A stretch of DNA of 14,504 bases from NCBI GenBank assembly GCA_030040515.1, contig JASHTO010000228.1, positions 1 to 14,504 on the forward strand, read 5' to 3'. The notes beneath the pieces were generated by a model. That model saw nothing but the letters and a program-made list of their open reading frames with translations. It was not told the origin of the DNA and ran no database searches. A program made the translations under genes and the position numbers. The stretch comes from Terriglobia bacterium. GTDB taxonomy: Bacteria > Acidobacteriota > Terriglobia > UBA7540. Below are positions 7,566 through 14,004 of this stretch, in pieces (within the stretch, counting starts at the first letter, position 1; every line of letters begins with the position of its first letter).

Positions 7566-9292
7566 GACCGGGACCCCGGGTTATTTGCCGGCGCGAGGCG
7601 TTGCGAGCTGCGTAGAACTTCCTCCAGCCGCGCGAGGAATCTTTCGCCGTCCAGCGGCTTCTGCCAGATTTCCGGCGTCACCTGGAAGTGCACGAGGCGC
7701 TCGCGAACTTCTGTGGGGTCGTAGCCGGTAACCATGAAACAGAAAATTTCTCGAATCAGCGCACCGGTCTGGAGCTGCCCCACCAAATCCGCGCCGTCGC
7801 CGAGCTCCGCGCCCGGACGCTGCGGCAGAGCCAGATCCACAATGACAATTTGCGGACGGAAGCGCCGCGCCGCATCGAGGGCGTCATCAGCGGTGGCCGC
7901 CGCCAGAACATAATAACCGCGCTTGAGGAGCAGGGTTTTGAAATAGTGGCGGAAATCCGCATCGTTATCCACCACCAGCACGCGCACACCACTCTCGTCC
8001 CCGACCGCGCTCAGGGCTTCCTGGCCTTTTACGTGCACGGCATCTTCCCGTTCGCGGCGCACCGGAAGCGAAAATGTTACCGTGGTTCCACAACCCACGC
8101 CGGCGCTCCACAGCTTGATGCGGCCACCCATCATTTCCACCAGGCTGCGGCAAATGGCCAGTCCCAGGCCGCTGCCGCCCTGCTGGCGCGTGAAGGTGCT
8201 GTCCAACTGGTGGAATTTCTGGAATAGATGCGGCTGCTTTTCCGGCGCGATGCCCATGCCTGTGTCCTGGACCTCTAGCTCCACAAATCCGCGCTCCGGG
8301 AATGCGCGCGCGCGCAGGGTAATCCAACCCTTGTCCGTGAATTTTACGGAGTTGCTGAGCAGGTTGATCAGAATCTGCCGGGCCCGCGCCGGGTCCGCCA
8401 GGACCAGGGGCAGCGACTGCCCTTCCGATTCATCAATCAAGGTCAAATGTTTGGCTGCCGCCTGCACGCTCACCACCGATTTGGCTTCCAGAATCACGGC
8501 ATTCAGGTCAACCCTGTCCGGAACCAGGCGCAGCTTGCCCGCTTCGATCTTGGCTACGTCCAGCAGGTCGTTGACGATGGAAAGCAGGTGTTCGGCGCTG
8601 GCATAGACATCGCGCAATAGCTCGCGTTCCTCATCGCGGTTCTCGCAGAGGCCATCGACGATGAGGCGCGTGAACCCGAGGATGGAATTGAGTGGTGTGC
8701 GGAGCTCGTGCGAAGTGGTGGCGAGGAATTCGGTTTTCACGTGACTCAGTTCAGCGAGTTCCAGGTTGGCCCGTTCCAGCCTGCGGTTCAATTCACGGAA
8801 GTGGCGAATGGTCTCCTGAAAATACGACTCGCACATCATATTCAAGTCAAGATTCAGAACTTTATCGAGCGCGAGCCGGGTGGCTTCGAGTTGCGAAGGA
8901 TCGGCAGCCAAGGCTTTGCCCAGGCTTTCCTGGAGATGTGTGCGCACCACGCCCATGGCGCTGATCATGTAGCGCTGCGGCAGGCCGATCATGACATGAC
9001 GCACGCCGATTTTGTACTGTTCGGCGGCATAATCCTCGTCAAAAGGGCCGCGAAATAAGCGCTCCCCCCAGACTTGCAGGGTGCGCTTGAGGCGTTCGGT
9101 CTGCTCTTCGCCGCCGGTGAAGACTTTGCCCGCGTCGGGGTGCTGAGTGATCTGGTCGTAGAAACGCTCCGACATGCTCGCCAGATAGGGGTCCATGCGC
9201 GCACCGACGGCTTGCAGCAAGCGAGCGTCCTCTTCGCTGAAACCCACGTACCGTTTCATCTCCTCGAAGAAGGTCTCGGGCTTTCTGGTCAC
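7562..9292 (-). CDS. Globin-coupled hybrid histidine kinase (heme gas/redox sensor)
   Basis: A soluble 576-residue hybrid kinase. Residues 1-160 match the globin-coupled-sensor/protoglobin fold: YVGFSEEDARLL, ERFYDQITQHP with Y45, GGEEQTERLKRTLQVW, and IGVRHVMIGLPQRYM, where H99 is the expected proximal heme ligand. A short helical linker (about 160-185) leads to HisKA with H195 in FLATTSHELRTPLNSILGF. The ATPase domain follows, with NLLSNSVKF, DTGMGIA and GGSGLGLAI. A C-terminal receiver (about 445-565) has VLVVDNDAD, phospho-acceptor D in IVIVDLALP, VTGYD and QKPLD, with a long loop after the phosphorylation site. There are no membrane segments. From the family I infer sensing of O2, NO or CO through heme. 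The GTG at 9292 has AAGGCG upstream; an ATG at 9259 would drop 11 residues. The receiver gene at 7565 overlaps its end. Confidence 0.9.
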   Translation of the reverse strand: MTRKPETFFEEMKRYVGFSEEDARLLQAVGARMDPYLASMSERFYDQITQHPDAGKVFTGGEEQTERLKRTLQVWGERLFRGPFDEDYAAEQYKIGVRHVMIGLPQRYMISAMGVVRTHLQESLGKALAADPSQLEATRLALDKVLNLDLNMMCESYFQETIRHFRELNRRLERANLELAELSHVKTEFLATTSHELRTPLNSILGFTRLIVDGLCENRDEERELLRDVYASAEHLLSIVNDLLDVAKIEAGKLRLVPDRVDLNAVILEAKSVVSVQAAAKHLTLIDESEGQSLPLVLADPARARQILINLLSNSVKFTDKGWITLRARAFPERGFVELEVQDTGMGIAPEKQPHLFQKFHQLDSTFTRQQGGSGLGLAICRSLVEMMGGRIKLWSAGVGCGTTVTFSLPVRREREDAVHVKGQEALSAVGDESGVRVLVVDNDADFRHYFKTLLLKRGYYVLAAATADDALDAARRFRPQIVIVDLALPQRPGAELGDGADLVGQLQTGALIREIFCFMVTGYDPTEVRERLVHFQVTPEIWQKPLDGERFLARLEEVLRSSQRLAPANNPGSRS

Positions 9293-9304
9293 ACGAGTCG
9301 CCTT

Positions 9305-9333
9305 GTGATAAAATTGAATTCCCTGAGTGTCAC
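9305..9333 (-). promoter_or_regulatory. Candidate sigma70-type promoter for the globin-coupled kinase
   Basis: On the minus strand GTGACA (9333-9328), a 17-bp spacer and TATCAC (9310-9305) match the -35/-10 consensus at 5/6 and 4/6 positions. The predicted start would be only a few nt before the GTG at 9292, giving an almost leaderless message. It lies in the 62-bp divergent gap and would overlap the leader of the NtrC-type kinase operon. Confidence 0.3.
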
Positions 9334-9354
9334 TGAAAAGGAAACATCATACCA

Positions 9355-10470
9355 TTGGAGCGTGCAGGCCTAAAACGTCTTTTGCGGTTTCCCCCCACGT
9401 TTCGCCAGAATCTGGTGGTGTTGTTCACCTCGCTTGTGGGAATCATCCTCCTGACCGGTCTTGATGCTTTTCGCCGCGGCCTGAGCGTAACTCTCGGGCT
9501 GGCGATTGCCCTTCTGGGCGCGTTTTCCGCCGCCACGGGAATGCTGATTTATCAGGAACGGCGCTCCTGGGCGCTGCTGACTGAATTGCGCGCCGCCCTC
9601 GGCAAAATTGCGCCCTCTTACCCGGCTTTAGTTCAAATTTCCTCCCCGCCCAGCAGTACCGTAGCGCTGGAAGATGAAATCCGCTCGCTCGCCGAAAATT
9701 GGCGGGATTTTTGCGACCACTGCCAGCGCGCTCATGACACCGAAATGCTGCAAGCGGAGCATTTGGCCACGATGGGTGAGCTGGCCGCCGGCCTGGCGCA
9801 TGAGATTCGCAATCCACTGGCGGGAATTGCCGGCGCCATTGACATTATCACCAAGGATTTTCCCAAGGATCATCCCGACCGCGAGATTCTGGACGACCTT
9901 CGGCAGGAGGCGCGGCGCATCGAGAAAGTTTTGAACGATCTCCTGGCGTACGCTCGTCCCAAGCCGCCGCAATTGGGCATGGTGGATTTGCAGGAAACCG
10001 TGGCGCACACCCTTCAGCTCGCCCGCCAGCAGGTGGGCGACAAGCAAGTGGAGTTCTCGACGCAGCTTCCCTCGCCCCTCCCGCGTTTTCGCATGGATCC
10101 CGAGCAATTGCATCAGGTGTTGCTGAATTTGGTTTTGAATGGTATCCAGGCACTGGGCCAAGAAGGTAAGATAACCATTGCAGCGCGAGTGCAGGCCAGC
10201 GGCGGTGGGCCCAACCAGCCGGATTCCCTTGAAATTGTGGTTGCGGATACCGGCGGAGGGATTTCGCGCGAGCAGCTTGAAAAAATCTTCCGCCCTTTTT
10301 ACACGACGCGGAAAAACGGCACGGGACTGGGACTTTCGCTTTCCCGGAGCATCATCAGCCAGCAGGGTGGAACGCTGACGGCGGAAAGTGAATTGAAGAA
10401 GGGAAGCAGATTTATAATCCGGCTTCCCATGCGCGAGGCGGTTATGGAATCGCCTGTGCTAAAGTCGTAG
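9355..10470 (+). CDS. Membrane histidine kinase, NtrB/ZraS-like, partner of the NtrC-type regulator
   Basis: A 371-residue kinase with two TM helices near the N-terminus (about 20-36 and 45-65) separated by only a few residues (AFRRGLSV), so almost no periplasmic sensor domain. A cytoplasmic linker of about 75 residues without an obvious PAS domain follows. Next come HisKA with H149 in GELAAGLAHEIRNPLAGI, the N-box LLNLVLNGIQAL, G1 DTGGGIS, and GTGLGLSLS. The H-box style (LAHEIRNPL) is that of kinases pairing with sigma54-activator regulators, matching the next gene. The signal is probably sensed in the membrane or through the linker. The start is TTG at 9355 with AAAGGAAA 12 nt upstream. The stop at 10468-10470 abuts an inverted heptad repeat that separates it from the regulator by 100 bp. 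Confidence 0.9.
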   Translation: MERAGLKRLLRFPPTFRQNLVVLFTSLVGIILLTGLDAFRRGLSVTLGLAIALLGAFSAATGMLIYQERRSWALLTELRAALGKIAPSYPALVQISSPPSSTVALEDEIRSLAENWRDFCDHCQRAHDTEMLQAEHLATMGELAAGLAHEIRNPLAGIAGAIDIITKDFPKDHPDREILDDLRQEARRIEKVLNDLLAYARPKPPQLGMVDLQETVAHTLQLARQQVGDKQVEFSTQLPSPLPRFRMDPEQLHQVLLNLVLNGIQALGQEGKITIAARVQASGGGPNQPDSLEIVVADTGGGISREQLEKIFRPFYTTRKNGTGLGLSLSRSIISQQGGTLTAESELKKGSRFIIRLPMREAVMESPVLKS

Positions 10471-10556
10471 GAAATTCGAAATTGGAAATTCGAAGCATCA
10501 AGCTGAGGTTAAGTTATCGAGTTGCCGAATTTCGAGTTTCGGATTTCGAGTTTCGG
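10470..10556. repeat. Inverted pair of 7-bp repeat arrays between kinase and regulator
   Basis: Forward array at 10470-10497: GGAAATT, CGAAATT, GGAAATT, CGAAGCA. Reverse array at 10529-10556: ATTTCGA, GTTTCGG, ATTTCGA, GTTTCGG, a perfect 14-bp tandem duplication. The two arrays are near-complementary: about 20 of 25 positions pair, and several of the rest are G-T. The transcript between the kinase and regulator genes could therefore form a long hairpin. Confidence 0.8.
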
Positions 10557-10570
10557 TCTGAGATGAACAT

Positions 10571-12058
10571 ATGGCTGGCGAAAAAATCCTGATTGTCGAT
10601 GATGAGAAGCTCATCCGGTGGTCGGTGCGCCGGCAATTGGAGGAATGGGATTACTCCGCTATCGAGGCGGAGAGCGGCACTGGCGGCCTGGCACAGATTC
10701 GCTCGGAGTCGCCGGACTTGATTCTGCTGGACGTGCGTCTGCCGGACCTGGGCGGCATCGATGTCCTGCGGGAAGTCAAGCAAAACCACGTGGCCACTCC
10801 GGTCATCATGATCACTGGCGATCCGCAGCTTGACGACATCAAAACCGCCATCAAGCTGGGCGCGATCGATTTTGTCAAAAAACCACTCGATTTCGACGAA
10901 TTGCAAATCACCCTCTCCAACGCCCTTGACCATTCGCGCCTCCGCTCCGAGCGCGACGTTTTGCGCGATGAGGTGCGGAAGCGCTCCGGCTACCATGAAG
11001 TGGTGGCGAAATCCCCGCGCATGGTCGAGCTGATGAACTTCGTGCGCAAGGTGGCAGCGAGTGAAACCTCCACGGTGCTCATTCAGGGCGAAAGCGGCAC
11101 GGGAAAAGATTTGGTCGCCAAAGCCATCCATTATGACAGCGCGCGCGCCGAAAAACCTTTTGTGGCGATCAACTGCTCGGCCATCCCCGAGACCCTGATG
11201 GAAGCCGAGCTTTTCGGACACGAGCGCGGCGCCTTTACCGATGCCAAGGCGCAGAAGAAGGGACTCTTCGAAGTTGCCGACGGCGGCACGCTCTTCCTGG
11301 ACGAAATCGGCGAACTTTCCACTTACCTTCAGGCCAAGTTGCTGCGCGCGCTGGAGGAGCAAACCATCCGCCGGGTCGGCGGCCTGAAAGACCTCGCCGT
11401 GGATATCCGCGTCATTGCGGCTTCGAACCGCAATCTGGAACAAGGCGTGCACCAGGGAACCTTCCGCCAGGACCTGTTCTACCGCCTCAGCATTATTCCC
11501 ATTTTCATCCCTCCCCTGCGCGATCGCATGGAGGACGTTTTACCGCTCGTCGAATTCTTCATTGAGCGCTACAACTTCCGGTTTCGAAAAAATGTAAAGG
11601 GGATCACCAAGGAAACCCGCGAGCTACTGATGGAATACAACTGGCCGGGGAATGTGCGCGAACTCAAAAACGCCGTGGAGCGCGCCATGATCCTGGAGGA
11701 GTCAGACTGCATTCGCCCCACCTACTTGCCGATCCAGGTGACCGGGCAGGTGCAGGATTTTGACTCCGCCATACCCGTAACGGCGGATGCAGAGTCCGGT
11801 GGGGAGGATCACTCGGCGACCCGCGGCGTTGCCAAGTGGCGCCCGCTGCCCTCGGGGAAATTGATTCCGCTGCTCCGGCTTCCCAAGCAGGGCACTTCCC
11901 TTGAGGAAGTTGAGCGCAGCCTGGTGGGCCTGGCGCTTCGGCAGTCCGACGGGAACCAGAGCCAAGCCGCGAAGCTCCTGGATATTACCCGCGATGCCCT
12001 GCGCTATAAAATGAACAAATTCGGATTTGAAGTGAAGGCGGAAGACACGCCGGAGTAG
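10571..12058 (+). CDS. Sigma54-dependent NtrC-family response regulator
   Basis: A transcriptional activator of 495 residues with three domains. The receiver (1-120) has D10/D11, phospho-acceptor D54 (LILLDVRLP), T82 and K104. The AAA+ sigma54-interaction domain (about 140-380) has Walker A GESGTGKD (173-180), the L1 loop GAFTDA (220-225), Walker B LFLDEIGEL and RLSIIPIFIPPLRDR. The Fis-type HTH at the C-terminus reads GNQSQAAKLLDITRDALRYKM. A linker of about 60 residues (DFDSAIPVTADAESGG...) joins the AAA+ and HTH parts. It should bind enhancer-like sites and remodel RNA polymerase-sigma54 when phosphorylated by the kinase upstream. I find no convincing TGGCAC-N5-TTGC promoter in this window, so its targets are probably elsewhere. 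ATG at 10571. The next gene follows after 13 nt. Confidence 0.95.
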   Translation: MAGEKILIVDDEKLIRWSVRRQLEEWDYSAIEAESGTGGLAQIRSESPDLILLDVRLPDLGGIDVLREVKQNHVATPVIMITGDPQLDDIKTAIKLGAIDFVKKPLDFDELQITLSNALDHSRLRSERDVLRDEVRKRSGYHEVVAKSPRMVELMNFVRKVAASETSTVLIQGESGTGKDLVAKAIHYDSARAEKPFVAINCSAIPETLMEAELFGHERGAFTDAKAQKKGLFEVADGGTLFLDEIGELSTYLQAKLLRALEEQTIRRVGGLKDLAVDIRVIAASNRNLEQGVHQGTFRQDLFYRLSIIPIFIPPLRDRMEDVLPLVEFFIERYNFRFRKNVKGITKETRELLMEYNWPGNVRELKNAVERAMILEESDCIRPTYLPIQVTGQVQDFDSAIPVTADAESGGEDHSATRGVAKWRPLPSGKLIPLLRLPKQGTSLEEVERSLVGLALRQSDGNQSQAAKLLDITRDALRYKMNKFGFEVKAEDTPE

Positions 12059-12071
12059 CCAAGGAAAACCG

Positions 12072-12731
12072 ATGGGACTTCTTCGTGAATCGGACGTGGA
12101 GGAAATCCGCGAAAGGCTCGCTGGAATGCCGAATCCGGTCAAACTGGTCCATTTTACCCAGGAACTGAATCTCGGCTATGGACGTGAAACGCGGCAGTTG
12201 CTCGAGGAGCTCACGGGGATTTCCGACAAGATCTCCCTGGAAACCCACAATTTCCTGATCGACAAGGAAAAAGTGGGGGAATACGGCGTTGACAAAGTTC
12301 CGGCCACGGCTATTCGCAACGGCAAAGATTACGGCATCCGGTTTTATGGATTGCCCGCCGGTTACGAGTTCGGAACGCTCCTGGACGGGATTCTGACCGT
12401 CTCTAAAGGCGATTCGGGATTGAATGCGCAGAGCCGCGAAAAGCTAGCGCAACTCAATCAACCCCTCCACCTGCAAGTTTTCACCACACCTACCTGCCCC
12501 CTTTGCCCGCAAGCTGTGCGCCTGGCTTATCAATTCGCTCTCGAAAGCGACCAGGTCCGTGCCGATGGCATTGAAGCCACGGAATTCCCCGAGCTTGCCG
12601 AACGCTTCAGCGTCTTCGCAGTTCCCAGAACCATCATCAACGGCGAAGCATTCGTGGAAGGCGCATTGCCGGAGGATTTTTTCCTGGATGCGATTCTGAA
12701 GAAGTTGCGGCCGCCACCAGGCGGCAAATAG
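12072..12731 (+). CDS. Protein disulfide oxidoreductase-like protein resembling the AhpF N-terminal domain
   Basis: A 219-residue cytosolic protein made of two fused thioredoxin folds. The first (about 22-110) keeps a cis-proline position (KVPATAIRNG, P77) and IRFYGLPAGYEFGTLLDGIL but has no CxxC. The second (about 130-215) has CPLC (C142-C145) in FTTPTCPLCPQAV and the cis-Pro motif FAVPRTIING. A degenerate first fold plus an active second fold is the layout of the AhpF N-terminal domain, here free of any flavoprotein part. Archaeal/bacterial PDO proteins share it but often keep both CxxC. It probably exchanges dithiol/disulfide with an unknown partner such as a peroxiredoxin. Start ATG with AAGGAAAA upstream, 13 nt after the NtrC-type gene, so it belongs to that operon. 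Confidence 0.85.
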   Translation: MGLLRESDVEEIRERLAGMPNPVKLVHFTQELNLGYGRETRQLLEELTGISDKISLETHNFLIDKEKVGEYGVDKVPATAIRNGKDYGIRFYGLPAGYEFGTLLDGILTVSKGDSGLNAQSREKLAQLNQPLHLQVFTTPTCPLCPQAVRLAYQFALESDQVRADGIEATEFPELAERFSVFAVPRTIINGEAFVEGALPEDFFLDAILKKLRPPPGGK

Positions 12732-12759
12732 CCGAACCTGTGCGACCTCGATCAGCCCA

Positions 12760-13275
12760 TCAATACTTCAGAATTGAATGCACCGGATACGGGCTGAGCT
12801 TCTCGCGTCCCTTCAATTCTTCCAATTCAATGACGAAGCCGATGCCGGCCACGCGGCCGCCGAGCGATTCCACCAGCTTCGCAGTGGCGGCTGCGGTACC
12901 GCCGGTGGCGAGCAGGTCGTCGATAATCAGGACGTCGTTTCCGGGACGGATGGCATCGCGGTGGATTTCAATCGCGTCCTTTCCGTACTCCAGGCTGTAG
13001 GGCATGGAAGCGCGGTCGGCCGGCAGCTTGTTGGGCTTGCGTGCCGGAACGAATCCCGCGTTCAGCCGGTAGGCAACCATCGGCGCAAAAATGAATCCCC
13101 GCGCTTCAATCCCGATCACCAAATTGATCTTCTGCGCGAGAAATGTGTTGGCAAGTATATCCACGGCCCAGTGGAGGCCCACGGGGTCTTTCAGCAGCGT
13201 GGTGATGTCGTAAAAAAGAATGCCCGGCTTGGGGTAGCCGGGTATTACTCGAATCAGCTTTTTGAGATCGATCAC
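12760..13275 (-). CDS. apt: Adenine phosphoribosyltransferase
   Basis: Converts adenine and PRPP to AMP and pyrophosphate in purine salvage. At 171 residues it is the normal length for bacterial Apt. It starts LKKLIRVIPGYPKPGILFYDIT, the highly conserved Apt N-terminus. It has the IEARGF segment (57-62), the flexible-loop region ARKPNKLP...YSLEYGKD, and the PRPP motif VLIIDDLLATGGT (115-127). The GTG start at 13275 has AGAGGTGG a few nt upstream. It is convergent with the disulfide oxidoreductase gene (28 bp gap). The acylphosphatase gene lies upstream on the same strand but is separated by a 274-bp repeat-filled spacer. Confidence 0.97.
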   Translation of the reverse strand: MIDLKKLIRVIPGYPKPGILFYDITTLLKDPVGLHWAVDILANTFLAQKINLVIGIEARGFIFAPMVAYRLNAGFVPARKPNKLPADRASMPYSLEYGKDAIEIHRDAIRPGNDVLIIDDLLATGGTAAATAKLVESLGGRVAGIGFVIELEELKGREKLSPYPVHSILKY

Positions 13276-13290
13276 AGGACCACCTCTTTA

Positions 13291-13353
13291 AAGGATGAAG
13301 TCTGAAGGATGAAAGGCTAAAGGTTAAGGGGTAAAGTGTAAAGCGTAAAAGTG
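13291..13353 (+). repeat. Array of nine degenerate 7-bp units upstream of apt
   Basis: The phased heptads read AAGGATG, AAGTCTG, AAGGATG, AAAGGCT, AAAGGTT, AAGGGGT, AAAGTGT, AAAGCGT, AAAAGTG. The AA(A/G)G start is kept while the last three bases vary. Units in the opposite orientation end the same spacer at 13531-13553, including a 12-bp perfect inverted match (13295-13306 with 13533-13544). Confidence 0.8.
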
Positions 13354-13371
13354 GACGGATCAAAGGTTAGG

Positions 13372-13503
13372 GTAGTGGGCCAGGTTGAATTCCGTAGCTT
13401 GTCCCTGCCCTTCCATCCAGGGCACCCGCGACCCGTCGCCCGAAGGCTATGGGCCGCAGGGCGAGGGATGCCCCTACTCCCGAATTTTGAACTGACCCAT
13501 TAC
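13372..13503. repeat. MITE-like fold-back element in the apt-acylphosphatase spacer
   Basis: The two ends, GTAGTGGGCCAGGTTGAATT (13372-13391) and the inverse of 13503-13484 (GTAATGGGTCAGTTCAAAAT), are imperfect inverted repeats; over 23 positions 16 match. The interior has further complementary blocks: CCCTG with CAGGG (13403-13422), and TCCCTGCCCT with a near-complement in GCAGGGCGAGGGA. There is no ORF. The structure suits a small non-autonomous mobile element, but no transposase or target duplication is seen. Confidence 0.45.
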
Positions 13504-13510
13504 CGAAATT

Positions 13511-13553
13511 AAAGGTTAAATGCTGAAAGCCTTTCAGACTTCATACTTCTTAC
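13511..13553. repeat. Second heptad block with a 15-bp palindrome, upstream side of the apt spacer
   Basis: Forward heptads AAAGGTT and AAATGCT (13511-13524) lead into the perfect palindrome CTGAAAG-C-CTTTCAG (13523-13537). After this the heptads run in reverse orientation (reading AAGTATG, AAGTCTG, AAAGG on the minus strand) up to the stop codon of the acylphosphatase gene at 13550. Confidence 0.7.
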
Positions 13554-13846
13554 AGGCTTTCTTCAATCATAAACCGGCTATAGCGCGCGTCGACCGGCTC
13601 GTCTGATTCTTCGATGGCGATGACTCGCGCGCTGCGGGGACCTTCGTAGAGCTTGCTTTTCAGCTCTTCCAGGGCCGCCGAGGAGCCGATGGCGTAGGTT
13701 TCCACATTGCCGTCCCAGAGGTTTTTCACGTAACCGAAGACGCCAAGCTGCGACGCCCATCGCTCCGCGAAGTAACGATATCCCACGCCTTGCACGCGGC
13801 CTTTGACCAGAAACTTCTTGGCGATCTTGGCGGCGGTTTTGGACAT
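13550..13846 (-). CDS. acyP: Acylphosphatase
   Basis: A small cytosolic hydrolase (98 residues, usual length) that cleaves acyl-phosphates such as 1,3-bisphosphoglycerate or acetyl phosphate. The signature KGRVQGVGYRYFAERWA (15-31) carries the substrate-binding arginine (R24), and GYVKNLWDGNVE (38-49) carries the catalytic asparagine (N42). The C-terminal half (ELKSKLYEGPRSARVIAIEES, YSRFMIEESL) fits the ferredoxin-like fold. ATG at 13846 with TTTAAGG just upstream; the spacing is short. Heptad repeat arrays flank both ends of the gene. Its neighbours on the same strand (apt, VWFA protein) are not obviously related in function. Confidence 0.95.
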   Translation of the reverse strand: MSKTAAKIAKKFLVKGRVQGVGYRYFAERWASQLGVFGYVKNLWDGNVETYAIGSSAALEELKSKLYEGPRSARVIAIEESDEPVDARYSRFMIEESL

Positions 13847-13852
13847 GGCCTT

Positions 13853-13880
13853 AAAGGGTAAAGGGAAAAGCGCAAGGAAA
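13853..13880 (+). repeat. Heptad array upstream of acylphosphatase gene
   Basis: Units AAAGGGT, AAAGGGA, AAAGCGC and AAGGAAA start 6 bp from the acylphosphatase start codon. The first two units are perfectly complementary to 13991-14004 at the other end of the 149-bp spacer. Confidence 0.75.
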
Positions 13881-13976
13881 AATCAAAAGAGAGGATTGAA
13901 GGTGCTGGGAGCGCGGGGATTTCTTCTTTGGACGAGCGATCAGCAAACCGACCTCGGGCGCCTCATTCGGGAATTT

Positions 13977-14004
13977 ACCCTTCGCCCTTGTCCCTTTACC
14001 CTTT
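13977..14004 (-). repeat. Inverted heptad array overlapping the end of the VWFA-domain gene
   Basis: Reading the minus strand from 14004 the units are AAAGGGT, AAAGGGA, CAAGGGC and GAAGGGT. The first unit overlaps the last codons and stop (TAA, 13998-13996) of the VWFA-domain gene, so the repeat supplies the gene's end. Confidence 0.75.

Noticed and set aside
10514..11452. Minus-strand open frame of 312 codons opposite the NtrC-type regulator
   Set aside because: Antisense shadow; it also spans the inverted heptad repeat, and the real regulator has all expected motifs on the plus strand.
13291..13553. CRISPR-like array
   Set aside because: The units are 7 bp, contiguous and degenerate, without spacers of regular length, and no cas genes are present.
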